DNA from: Anaerolineae bacterium | Lineage (GTDB): Bacteria > Chloroflexota > Anaerolineae > Anaerolineales > Villigracilaceae | Direction: 5' to 3' | Length of the DNA: 43,138 nucleotides | Assembly (NCBI GenBank): GCA_003130845.1 | Contig: QEXW01000122.1 | Location: 1 to 43,138, forward strand | Part shown: piece after piece, positions 35,387 through 43,048 of the stretch | Numbering within the stretch: position 1 is the first letter of the stretch | Layout of the letters: each line of letters starts with the position of its first letter | Notes under the pieces: generated by a model | What the model was told of the DNA's origin: nothing | The model's input: the letters and a program-made list of their open reading frames with translations, nothing else | The model's database searches: none | Position numbers and translations under genes: made by a program

Positions 35387-35884
35387 ATGAACAACCTTTT
35401 GAACGTACCTCTCATACGCCAAACCCGGCGCAACCACGCACTAGAACACGCAACCATTCACCTGCTCTCCGCGCGCTTCCCGGGTCGTCCGCTGGCCGGG
35501 CACTCCAACCCCACCGGCTTTTTCGTTATTGGCGAGATACCCACCGAACACGTGCGCCAGGCTGTCACCGAAGCCCTCAGCCGCCTACAAAATGGTGAGC
35601 GTGGACTGGCGATTCACCCCGGTTGCGGCACCAACTACGCTGTCAGTGGCGGCTTGGCCGCCGTACTCGCCTTCTTTACCATGAGCGGCACACGCACCGA
35701 CCGAGAACGCTGGGAACGCCTGCCCATCCTGGCCATCTTGGCAGCCATAGCATTCATCCTCGGCCAGAGGCTAGGACCTGCCTTACAAAACGGAATTACA
35801 ACTGAACCGGAGCCAGGGGAACTTACCATCATAGATATCTATCCACTTAGCAAAAACATTCACCGTGTTGTGACCCGTTGCTGA
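35387..35884 (+). CDS. DUF6391 family protein
   Basis: The 165-aa protein begins with the family hallmark RNHALEHATIHLLSARFPG (16-34), a GHSNPTGFFVIG strand, and IHPGCGTNYAVSGGLAAVLAFF, in which a membrane helix begins. A second hydrophobic segment (about 112-128) follows. Families of this type occur in cyanobacteria and Chloroflexota; the function is unknown. The His-rich start and Cys/His spacing could bind a metal, but this is speculation. It ends 2 nt before holA, so the two are translated together. Confidence 0.75.
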   Translation: MNNLLNVPLIRQTRRNHALEHATIHLLSARFPGRPLAGHSNPTGFFVIGEIPTEHVRQAVTEALSRLQNGERGLAIHPGCGTNYAVSGGLAAVLAFFTMSGTRTDRERWERLPILAILAAIAFILGQRLGPALQNGITTEPEPGELTIIDIYPLSKNIHRVVTRC

Positions 35885-35886
35885 CC

Positions 35887-36861
35887 ATGCCCCACATCCA
35901 CTACTTCTTTGGGAATGATGAATACACCATTCGCCAACAAGTAAAACAGTTCAACAAACTGTTTACAGACCCAACAACCGCCGACCTAAACACCTCGCAC
36001 CTAGATGCACGAGGCGTAAGCGAAACCGACCTGAGCAACGCAGTGGGAGCCATGCCTTTCTTAGCTGCCCAGCGCTTGGTCATTCTAGAGCACATCTCCA
36101 AACGCTATAACGGACAAGAAGGGCACAAAAAATTTACAGCGTTTCTCGAAACCGTCCCCCCCTTCACCCAACTGGTCATTATAGACCCCGAAGACATCAA
36201 AGAAAAAGACATCCAGAATCACTGGATGATGAAATGGGCCGCCAAACACGCCGAAATAGCCGAAGCCAGAGCCTTTCTCCTACCCAAGCAACGCGAAATG
36301 CCCACATGGATTATCGCTGAGACCAAGCGCCAAGGAGGCAGCATCGAACCAGGTGCAGCAGCGCGCCTGGCCGAAATGACCGGCGAAAACACCCGCCAAG
36401 CCGCCCAAGAAATTACCAAACTCTTAACCTATGTGAACTATGCCCACCCCATCGGGCTAGAGGACGTCGAAGCGGTCAGCCTGGTAACCGCCGGTGTAGA
36501 TATCTTTGACCTGGTAGATGCCCTGGGAACGCGCGATGGTCGAAAAGCACAACGATTGTTACATCGCCTGCTCGAAGAAAAAGATGCCTTCGAGTTATTT
36601 GGGATGGTCATTCGCCAGTTCCGCTTGCTGACTATAACATGCGAGGTTATGGACGAGAGCGGCACACTAGAAGAAGCCGCCGCCGCCCTCGGAACCCACC
36701 CCTTCGTCGCCGAAAAGGCCTGGCAGCAGGCGCGTAAGTTCAACGCAGAAACACTCCACACCATCTATCATCGCCTGCTCGCCATGGACGAAGCCGCCAA
36801 AACCGGTGTCATGCCGCTCGATTTAGCGCTGGATACGTTTGTCGTAGAGATAACGCGCTAG
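35887..36861 (+). CDS. holA: DNA polymerase III subunit delta
   Basis: The 324-aa protein loads the sliding clamp as part of the clamp-loader complex. It matches HolA by its N-terminal HYFFGNDEYTIRQQV, the VILEHISKR and KFTAFLETVPPFTQLVI strands of the AAA+-like domain, the middle ARLAEMTGENTRQAAQEITKL helix bundle, and the C-terminal LFGMVIRQFRLL collar. As usual for delta there is no Walker A motif. The ATG at 35887 is preferred to a TTG three codons earlier. It follows DUF6391 by 2 nt. A replication gene here agrees with an origin-proximal location. Confidence 0.92.
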   Translation: MPHIHYFFGNDEYTIRQQVKQFNKLFTDPTTADLNTSHLDARGVSETDLSNAVGAMPFLAAQRLVILEHISKRYNGQEGHKKFTAFLETVPPFTQLVIIDPEDIKEKDIQNHWMMKWAAKHAEIAEARAFLLPKQREMPTWIIAETKRQGGSIEPGAAARLAEMTGENTRQAAQEITKLLTYVNYAHPIGLEDVEAVSLVTAGVDIFDLVDALGTRDGRKAQRLLHRLLEEKDAFELFGMVIRQFRLLTITCEVMDESGTLEEAAAALGTHPFVAEKAWQQARKFNAETLHTIYHRLLAMDEAAKTGVMPLDLALDTFVVEITR

Positions 36862-36890
36862 GAGATACCGCCAGAAAAGCCCCGCGCCTT

Positions 36891-37181
36891 CTACACAAAC
36901 TCCCCACCCGACTCAACCCGCCTCTCCAGCAAATTACGATTTTTATCGAACCGCAACCCCACCTCAATTTGCTGATAGCAATATTTAGTACCATCGCCAA
37001 TCAGCACTTTACGCGCATAATACACATCCCCCCCATCTTCATATTCCACACTCAAATCATTATCCAAATCCACACGGCCTTCGATCACCTCCCCACAGCG
37101 CTTACACTGCACATGAAAAACATAATAACGTTTTTCGGGCTTGGGATTTAGACTACCTAGCAGATTTTTCAAAAAATTCAT
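36891..37181 (-). CDS. Small conserved-looking CxxC protein
   Basis: The 96-aa protein has an amphipathic N-terminus (MNFLKNLLGSLN), a single zinc-ribbon-like knuckle QCKRCGE (Cys26, Cys29) and a second half rich in charged beta strands, with a lone Cys near 68. I do not recognise a family with a known role. Its ATG overlaps the stop codon of the upstream glycosyltransferase (ATGA), strong support that it is a real, translationally coupled gene. It is the last gene of the glycan cluster and faces holA across 29 nt. Confidence 0.75.
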   Translation of the reverse strand: MNFLKNLLGSLNPKPEKRYYVFHVQCKRCGEVIEGRVDLDNDLSVEYEDGGDVYYARKVLIGDGTKYCYQQIEVGLRFDKNRNLLERRVESGGEFV

Positions 37182-38281
37182 CGAGCACTCCTTTGAACAA
37201 AATCAAGAACATCCACAAAAACCCTGACCATCTTCTCCAGATTAATTTCCTCAGCCACAATCCGATACGATTCTAAACCCATACGGCGCAAACGAGGCAA
37301 GTCACTCAGGGCATCTTGCAAAGCAAACAAAAGGGCAGAATCATCATTCGGCGGGATTTGCCACCCATTTTCGGGGCGAACCAGGTCAGATTGGGTTCCA
37401 TCCCCTTGCGCCACAATCACCGGCAACCCATAGGACATCGCTTCCTGCACAGCCAAACCTCCCGTGCCAGGCAAAACAAACAAATCAGCCGCCAAAAAAT
37501 AAGGAACCAGCTCGGCACCGTGTTTAGCACCGACAAACTCAGCAGCAGGATACACACTTTGGGCAAAAGACTGTACATTCGCCCGGTCTGGCCCATCCCC
37601 CACAATCACCAAACGAGGCTGAAGCGGCTCGGGCAACGCCGCACAAGCCTTTAGAAGCGCAGGAATTCGCTTACGCGCTTGAAGCCGTCCAACAAAAAGC
37701 ACGCACGGCCTAGACGAAATATCTCCCCGTTCAGGCAGAGCGTGCTTTGGAGCAGGAGCAACCGCATTTGGAGCAACAAAAATCCGCTCGGAGGGAAAAC
37801 CACAATCCGCATACTGCTCCGCCCCACGTGCAGAATAAGCAATCAACGCATCAAACTGGCGAAGAAACCGATTGCGCAACACCGACAACAATCCGCGTGC
37901 TGTAGGCGCACCCAACCCCCAACCAACGACCGGTCGTCCCCGTCGCTTCATCCAATCAATCGCCAAAGGCGAGGAAAGATAACGAAAATTCGCCTCCACA
38001 ATCAACACATCTGGGTTTTCTCGCTCGAGCCAAGCCAGAACACCGCGCTGATAACAAACATAAAAAGGCGATTGAGGGTTAAAGAAATGCAGATTATGTG
38101 CCGGAAAATAATTCGCATTTCGTAATTCGGTCGTCGTGGCAATCCCTTCGGTAGAGAGGGGCTGCCCAGCAAAAAGACTGAGACCGCCAGAACAGACAGA
38201 GGCCAGCGCATCAAAAAACAACGCACGATAAGATGGAAAAACACGCTGAAGCAAACCAAGACGGCCTACAAAAAGCATCAT
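37178..38281 (-). CDS. Family 4 glycosyltransferase
   Basis: The 367-aa GT-B fold transferase moves a sugar from a nucleotide-sugar donor to a glycan or lipid acceptor. The C-terminal domain has the family features: VLFVGRLQARKRIPALL, LVIVGDGPDR, and the donor-site LFVLPGTGGLAVQEAMSYGLPVI with its Glu. The frame is open further upstream and overlaps the methyltransferase. The start is set at ATG 38281 (a second ATG follows at once) with GAGGG beside it. It follows the FkbM gene by 4 nt and overlaps the CxxC gene. Confidence 0.88.
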   Translation of the reverse strand: MMLFVGRLGLLQRVFPSYRALFFDALASVCSGGLSLFAGQPLSTEGIATTTELRNANYFPAHNLHFFNPQSPFYVCYQRGVLAWLERENPDVLIVEANFRYLSSPLAIDWMKRRGRPVVGWGLGAPTARGLLSVLRNRFLRQFDALIAYSARGAEQYADCGFPSERIFVAPNAVAPAPKHALPERGDISSRPCVLFVGRLQARKRIPALLKACAALPEPLQPRLVIVGDGPDRANVQSFAQSVYPAAEFVGAKHGAELVPYFLAADLFVLPGTGGLAVQEAMSYGLPVIVAQGDGTQSDLVRPENGWQIPPNDDSALLFALQDALSDLPRLRRMGLESYRIVAEEINLEKMVRVFVDVLDFVQRSAR

Positions 38282-38285
38282 ACCC

Positions 38286-39176
38286 TCATTCAGATTCGCG
38301 CACAGCAACGAGATAGGCCTTCCAACCCAAACGTTCGCAGGTAGAAACTCTCGGATACCCTGGTGACATTTCTCGCAAGACATAACCGGCTTCAGAGAGA
38401 ATCTGCCAAGCAACCTGTTCCGATTCTGGGCCGTGTAGTTCCAAAAACAAGATTGGATGACATTCAGAAAGAACCCGTTTCATCCCAGGCAAAGCCAACA
38501 CCTCACCGCCTTCGATGTCCATCTTGACCAAATCGGGCGGAGGATTGCCCTGCTCAAAGACAAAATCATCCAGCGAGAGCGCAGGCACGCGGATTTCAGC
38601 CTGATACCGTTCATCGCGCCGTCCCGCCGACCCAGCAGCTTTACCCATCCCAACCGATTCATGAACGAAAAACGCAATCTCTCCACCTCGTTCAGCCACT
38701 GCCGCCTCAACAACTCGGATACGGCTTTCGAGAGCATTTAAGGCCACATTGCAACGAATCCGTTCCGCATTCGCGGGCAAAGCCTCGAAAGCAAACACCC
38801 TCCCATCCGAACCGACAAAATGAGCCAAAAGTAAAGAAACATAACCAACATTCGCGCCCACATCGTAAACCGTCATCCCTGGCTTCACAAACAGGCGCAC
38901 TGCGTCCGCCAATTCCGGTTCATACGTCCCCAACCAGCGGCTTTTTTCCGCCTTGAGATTGAGCAACATCTTATACCCTTTCAAATCCCCCGCCGCAATT
39001 TCCACCTCGCTCAGACCAGGCTCAACCGCCGCGTTCAGCGACCCACGAATCATCCGTGCCAGAGGAGCAATGCGGTAAACAGCCTGTTTCATCCACAAAG
39101 GGAGAACCCCGGCCAATAAAGAAAAGAACCAAAGCAGCAAACGTTTCATAAGCAAGCGTTCATTTACACCTGGCAA
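38286..39176 (-). CDS. FkbM family methyltransferase
   Basis: The 296-aa SAM-dependent methyltransferase has an N-terminal membrane-anchor-like segment (about 10-30). The SAM-binding motif is VYDVGANVGYVSLLLAHF, followed by VFAFEALPANAERI and PDLVKMDIEGGEVLAL, the FkbM hallmarks. Such enzymes usually O-methylate sugars in surface glycans, which suits the two glycosyltransferase neighbours. TTG at 39176 is taken as the start because GGGTGA lies 6 nt before it and the preceding stop is only 6 nt away. ATG at 39149 is the alternative and would have no ribosome-binding site. Confidence 0.87.
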   Translation of the reverse strand: MPGVNERLLMKRLLLWFFSLLAGVLPLWMKQAVYRIAPLARMIRGSLNAAVEPGLSEVEIAAGDLKGYKMLLNLKAEKSRWLGTYEPELADAVRLFVKPGMTVYDVGANVGYVSLLLAHFVGSDGRVFAFEALPANAERIRCNVALNALESRIRVVEAAVAERGGEIAFFVHESVGMGKAAGSAGRRDERYQAEIRVPALSLDDFVFEQGNPPPDLVKMDIEGGEVLALPGMKRVLSECHPILFLELHGPESEQVAWQILSEAGYVLREMSPGYPRVSTCERLGWKAYLVAVRESE

Positions 39177-39182
39177 ATCATT

Positions 39183-39605
39183 TCACCCAACATGAGGCGC
39201 AGAATAAGCCGGCGACTTATGAACATGAACGACTTGCCAACGACCATCCAACTTCACCATCACCCGGCTTTCATTGTGCGCAACAACCTTGACACCTTGC
39301 GATGTATCCGTGCTAACCAGCAAAGTATAACTAGCAATTGCCGTGTCACCGTATTTCTGAATATGTAAATTAGCCAGGTCAAACCGTGTCGCAGCAGATT
39401 CCGCTTCGGAGCCAAAGACTGTCCCGTGCCGAGCATTCGCCTCCATCATAAACGCATGAAAAGGCAACCCATCAATACGATGCGGCGTAACCCACCATTC
39501 GTAAAGCGTTAAATCCGGATGAGTCGTCTCGTAATACGCCTGCACATCATTTTCGTGAATTGCCTTTAAGTGCTGCAGCAAAAACTCCTTAATTTCAGTC
39601 GTCAT
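39183..39605 (-). CDS. NTF2-like/SnoaL fold protein
   Basis: The 140-aa protein has the cone-shaped NTF2-like fold pattern: an N-terminal helix (LLQHLKAIHENDVQAYYETT), then alternating strands ending in HNESRVMVKLDGRWQVVHVHKSP. This end is close to the CaMKII-association/DUF4440 type. The catalytic residues of SnoaL cyclases cannot be assigned. It lies inside the glycan cluster, 22 nt after a glycosyltransferase and 6 nt before the FkbM gene. The ribosome-binding site GAGGTG decides the start. Its job there is unknown; a small-molecule-binding or scaffold role is possible. Confidence 0.8.
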   Translation of the reverse strand: MTTEIKEFLLQHLKAIHENDVQAYYETTHPDLTLYEWWVTPHRIDGLPFHAFMMEANARHGTVFGSEAESAATRFDLANLHIQKYGDTAIASYTLLVSTDTSQGVKVVAHNESRVMVKLDGRWQVVHVHKSPAYSAPHVG

Positions 39606-39627
39606 CCCATCACCTCAAAAAAAGAAA

Positions 39628-40650
39628 TCAGTTAAGTAGGGCGTCCAAATATTTTTGCATCATCGTCTGAACATCAAAAGCCGTTTCTGCGCGAGCCCGC
39701 GCCCCAGCCCGAAACTTCGGCTGATTTTCCAAGACATGCACCAAACCGTGAGCCAGCGGCACAACGTGGGGTGGCTCCAAATTCCAAGGATTCGCCCCAT
39801 AAGGGGCAACGACTCCCGCTTCAGGCGTTACCAGCTCAGCCAATGAACCGGTATCATAAGCCACGACCGGCAAACCACAAGCCAGCGCCTCGATAACTGA
39901 ATTAGGGCAAGCCGGGTGCACATCGGCAGAAAACAGAGCATGCGCATCGTTCATCAATGCAGGAATAGCCTGTCGCTCCACCACTCCCACCCACCGAATC
40001 GGCACCGCACTTTTTGCCGAGTAAACTGCTCTCAATGCCTGGCTGACCTCGCCAACCACCACCAACTCTAGCGGCCTTGTGACCAAGCTCGATGCAGCCT
40101 CGACCAGCCGAATAGCATTCTCCAGCCCGCCCTCATACCCACCGCCGAGCGAACCTTCCACCACCAATACCCTATAGGATGTACATTCGACCGAACCGAC
40201 CGGTTTATAAACGTCCAAATCCACACCGTTGTGAACAACAGAGAACGGCTTCTCCAATGCACCGAACCAATCATCCCACCACAGACGCGCAAACTCACTC
40301 TGATATACAAGGCGGTCGGTCAAAAAACGGCGAATCAGGCTTAAGACAAAATTTCCATATTCTGCGCGCAACGAATGCTTAAGAGAAACAGGTCGCTTAC
40401 GATGAATCCAGTTAATACCATCCAATCGTTGCACAATTCGTGCCCCATGCCGTTTCGCGTAATACAGAGCAGCCAAATCACGTGTACCACCAATCACCAA
40501 AACAGCCTGATACGGCCTATCGGCGAGGTCATTTGTCACTTGCACTCCGTATTTTTCCACAGCCGCCGAAAACCTGTGGAAAAATGATACCATCCCTCCT
40601 ACGCCATAGACTTTAGGAAAAAGGCAGATACGTGCTTGATAACTCGCCAT
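39628..40650 (-). CDS. Family 4 glycosyltransferase
   Basis: The 340-aa GT-B transferase shows an N-terminal acceptor domain opening with the GGMVSFFHRF loop and DGINWIHRK, then FSVVHNGVDLDVYKP at the domain boundary. The C-terminal donor domain contains ALFSADVHPACPNSVIEALACGLPVVAYDTGSLAELV, read here in parts, with the usual Glu in VIEALACG. The donor is not predictable. An 11-bp DnaA-box-like inverted repeat lies in its 5' part (40552-40584). Upstream, the space to the acetyltransferase gene is filled by tandem repeats. No strong ribosome-binding site is seen. Confidence 0.9.
   Translation of the reverse strand: MASYQARICLFPKVYGVGGMVSFFHRFSAAVEKYGVQVTNDLADRPYQAVLVIGGTRDLAALYYAKRHGARIVQRLDGINWIHRKRPVSLKHSLRAEYGNFVLSLIRRFLTDRLVYQSEFARLWWDDWFGALEKPFSVVHNGVDLDVYKPVGSVECTSYRVLVVEGSLGGGYEGGLENAIRLVEAASSLVTRPLELVVVGEVSQALRAVYSAKSAVPIRWVGVVERQAIPALMNDAHALFSADVHPACPNSVIEALACGLPVVAYDTGSLAELVTPEAGVVAPYGANPWNLEPPHVVPLAHGLVHVLENQPKFRAGARARAETAFDVQTMMQKYLDALLN
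40552..40584. promoter_or_regulatory. Inverted DnaA-box-like pair inside a glycosyltransferase gene
   Basis: TTTTTCCACAG (40552-40562) and CTGTGGAAAAA (40574-40584) are perfect inverted repeats of 11 bp, 11 nt apart. Each contains TTTTCCACA, one mismatch from the DnaA box TTATCCACA. Confidence 0.4.
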
Positions 40651-40666
40651 CTCATTTCACTTCTGT

Positions 40667-40722
40667 CCGGTTATTCGGTTATCCGGTTATTCGGTTTTCC
40701 GGTTATCCGGTTATCCGGTTAT
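40667..40722. repeat. Tandem array of 8-bp units (YCGGTTAT)
   Basis: Seven uninterrupted 8-bp units: CCGGTTAT or TCGGTTAT, with one TCGGTTTT. They begin 17 nt upstream of a glycosyltransferase start codon. Confidence 0.9.
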
Positions 40723-40731
40723 CCGTTTCAC

Positions 40732-40821
40732 CATCCGTTGCTCATCCGCTGCTCATCCGTTTCACCATCCGTTACTCATCCGCTGCTCCATCCGTTGCTC
40801 ATCCGCTGCTCATCCGTTGCC
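40732..40821. repeat. Tandem array of 11-12-bp units (CATCCGYTGCT)
   Basis: Eight units alternate mainly between CATCCGTTGCT and CATCCGCTGCT, two of them 12 bp long. The array runs into the 3' end of the acetyltransferase gene, so its last residues (RMSSG) and stop codon are repeat-encoded. The unit CATCCG also joins this array to the 8-bp array. Confidence 0.88.
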
Positions 40822-41242
40822 CCACCTTCTTTGCCGGAATACCGGCCCAAATCTCATTTTCACCGGTTGAACAGAGTAGCACAGCATTTGCACCGACCAC
40901 CGTTCCACGCCCTACGCGTAAAATTCCTGAATCACATAACACCTTTGCCCCGGCCCCTAATATCACGCCATCTTCCACCACAATACCCTGAAACTGCGAC
41001 TGGCCTGCTGGACGATACACATCAGCGCGGCCTAACGTCACACCAGGATAAACGCCCACACCCGCCCCAATCACGGTCTTGGGGTGAATCACCACCCCCA
41101 CCCCGCCATGGTGCAATCGAAAATCTGGGCCAATTTTCACCGAAAGCGGAATTTCCACCCCTAACAACTTCAAAAGAAAATACGCCAAATGACCGAAAAA
41201 TCGGCTCTGACGCGCATACACCAATCGCTCATAAAAAGACAT
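40799..41242 (-). CDS. Hexapeptide-repeat acetyltransferase (serine acetyltransferase-like)
   Basis: The 147-aa protein has a short helical start (MSFYERLVYARQSRFFG) and then a left-handed beta-helix: IGPDFRLHHGGVGVVIHPKT, GVYPGVTLGRADVYRP, VILGAGAKVL, VGANAVLLCS and IWAGIPAKKVG. The LHHGG-VVIHP arrangement resembles CysE-type folds but the long N-terminal CysE domain is absent, so glycan O-acetylation is more likely, given the neighbours. ATG 41242 is chosen; TATAAT lies 6 nt before it and no ribosome-binding site exists at normal spacing. The C-terminus ends inside a tandem repeat, so the original tail may have been replaced. Confidence 0.8.
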   Translation of the reverse strand: MSFYERLVYARQSRFFGHLAYFLLKLLGVEIPLSVKIGPDFRLHHGGVGVVIHPKTVIGAGVGVYPGVTLGRADVYRPAGQSQFQGIVVEDGVILGAGAKVLCDSGILRVGRGTVVGANAVLLCSTGENEIWAGIPAKKVGQRMSSG

Positions 41243-41248
41243 ACCCCT

Positions 41249-41254
41249 ATTATA
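41249..41254 (-). promoter_or_regulatory. -10 box 6 nt before the acetyltransferase ATG
   Basis: Read leftward, TATAAT is followed by AGGGGT and then the ATG. Transcription would start at the ATG (leaderless). No good -35 is seen. Confidence 0.5.
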
Positions 41255-41352
41255 GTTCAGTGTTAGACATGCAATCGAAATTGGCGCAGAACAGCGCTGA
41301 TCAATGCCTGGACTTATGGTATCCTTAACCATCATTTTTTCGGAGAACCTGC

Positions 41353-41988
41353 ATGTACATTGCCATCGAAGGAGTGATTGGGGTTGGCAAAACCACCCTG
41401 GCGCGTTTGCTCCAACCGCGCCTCGAAAATGCGGAACTTCTACTCGAAGTCTTCGAAGAAAACCCCTTCCTTTCCGACTTTTACAGCGATCGTGCTCGTT
41501 ACGCCTTTCAAACCCAAATCTTCTTCTTACTGAGTCGCTACCGTCAGCAAAACTCCACCGTCCCGGCCATCTTGCAAAGCGGCAAACACCTAATAGCAGA
41601 CTACACCTTCGCCAAAGACGCCTTATTTGCCCGCATCAACCTACATGGCGACGAACTGACCATGTACCATCGTGTTCACGAAGCATTAGCCGAAAAAATT
41701 CCCCAGCCAGACCTGACCGTATACCTTTCTGCCAGTGTAGACACCCTCATGGCGCGCATCGCCCTGCGCGACCGACCCTACGAGCGAACCATGGAGCGTG
41801 CCTACATCGCCGAACTAGTCACCGCCTACGATGAATTTTTTACACAAACTAAAATTCCCAAGTTGTTAATAGATGCCAATACCCTTGACTTCGTTCGGTA
41901 CCCAGAACATCTCAACCTAATCGAAAACAAAATCCGTGCGGCACTGGGCATCAGCCCCTACCAACCAGCACTGCTCGATGGAGATTAA
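41353..41988 (+). CDS. Deoxynucleoside kinase (dGK/dAK type)
   Basis: The 211-aa enzyme phosphorylates deoxynucleosides for salvage. It has the P-loop GVIGVGKTT (7-15), the EVFEENPFLSDFY substrate loop, the QTQIFFLLSRYRQ helix and ADYTFAKDALFA (DRS-like region). The LID arginines sit in RIALRDRPYERTME. The length matches bacterial deoxyguanosine/deoxyadenosine kinases. GGAGA lies before the ATG. It diverges from the acetyltransferase gene and is followed by a tightly coupled gene whose ribosome-binding site lies inside its last codons. Which base it prefers is not readable here. Confidence 0.9.
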   Translation: MYIAIEGVIGVGKTTLARLLQPRLENAELLLEVFEENPFLSDFYSDRARYAFQTQIFFLLSRYRQQNSTVPAILQSGKHLIADYTFAKDALFARINLHGDELTMYHRVHEALAEKIPQPDLTVYLSASVDTLMARIALRDRPYERTMERAYIAELVTAYDEFFTQTKIPKLLIDANTLDFVRYPEHLNLIENKIRAALGISPYQPALLDGD

Positions 41989-41989
41989 G

Positions 41990-42982
41990 ATGCGCATCAC
42001 CCGCGACACCTTGCTCAAACTAGCGCGCGATTTCACAGAAAAACGCCTAACACCAGACCGCAACGTAACTGCCGTCTTCCTGGTCGGCTCAGTACGTCCA
42101 GAAGATGCTGCCTTACCTGCCACCCTAGATATTGACCTGCTTGTTATCCATAATGGTGAGCCACCCCGCACACGTGAAATCGTCAAAATCTCCAATGAAA
42201 TCCACCTTGATATCAGTTACGAAAACATCAAAGACTATGCCCAACCGCGAGAACTGCGCGGCGACCCCTGGCGTGGCTGGAGCATGTGGGACCCCCTCCT
42301 GCTACACCAAAAAGGACGCTTTTTTGAATACACCCAATCCATCGTCCGTGCCCAATTTGATGAACCTGAAAACGTGCTCAAACGTTGTCGCGCCTTTGCT
42401 GCTCCGGCACGTGCAGCCTGGAATGAAATGCTCTTCAACCCTCCATCCGCATCACCGCTCAAACTATTATCTGCAACGGCCAATGCAGCCAACGCCCTGG
42501 CGACACTGGTTGGCCCCCCCTTAACAGAGCGTAATTTACTAGCAAACTTTCCGTCACGAGCCGAAACGCTCGGCTTGCCCGATCTGACGGGCAAACTACT
42601 ACAGGTCATTACTGCCACCTTCGACGTGCAGCACATCCGTGATCTGCTCCCACAATGGCAAGACTGCTTCCTCGCTGCAGCACAAGCCCCGTTTGACTTA
42701 CGCATTCACCCTGCTCGGTTGAGCTACTACAAAACAGCCATTGAAAACCAAATCAACGGAAATTTCCCAGCCACCGCCTTCTGGCTGTTGCTTTACACTT
42801 GGGCACTATCCAGCACAAGCGGATTTGCTTCAACAGAAAACGAGCAAGCCTGGCAACATTTCCTATCTCAAACCGGCCTGAATTCCACCCACATCACAGA
42901 CCGCCTAGAAGCCCTAGATGCCTTCCTAGACACAGTCGAAGAGACATTAGAACAAGTAGCACTTGAAAACGGATTGGCCTAA
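41990..42982 (+). CDS. Nucleotidyltransferase-fold protein
   Basis: The 330-aa protein has a Pol beta-type nucleotidyltransferase core: Gly33-Ser34 in VFLVGSVRPEDA, Asp47 and Asp49 in TLDIDLLVIH, and the third Asp74 in IHLDISYE. The rest is helical and resembles no partner domain I recognise. The substrate could be a nucleotide, an aminoglycoside-like compound or a protein; nothing decides it. GGAG (41980-41983) sits inside the kinase gene, 6 nt before ATG 41990, so the two are translationally coupled. An open frame extends upstream but lacks this site. The DnaA-box region follows. Confidence 0.75.
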   Translation: MRITRDTLLKLARDFTEKRLTPDRNVTAVFLVGSVRPEDAALPATLDIDLLVIHNGEPPRTREIVKISNEIHLDISYENIKDYAQPRELRGDPWRGWSMWDPLLLHQKGRFFEYTQSIVRAQFDEPENVLKRCRAFAAPARAAWNEMLFNPPSASPLKLLSATANAANALATLVGPPLTERNLLANFPSRAETLGLPDLTGKLLQVITATFDVQHIRDLLPQWQDCFLAAAQAPFDLRIHPARLSYYKTAIENQINGNFPATAFWLLLYTWALSSTSGFASTENEQAWQHFLSQTGLNSTHITDRLEALDAFLDTVEETLEQVALENGLA

Positions 42983-43048
42983 ATGTCAAGAGTTGCCCCC
43001 ACATATCGGCATTACAAAAGCATATTAAATTTCTACGCAGACCCTATC

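Noticed and set aside
40667-40821. CRISPR array
   Set aside because: Units are 8-12 bp with no unique spacers and no cas genes are nearby; it is a simple tandem repeat.
41243-41335. Longer acetyltransferase start near 41335
   Set aside because: The added residues are not family-like and would include the -10 box; ATG 41242 begins the conserved part.
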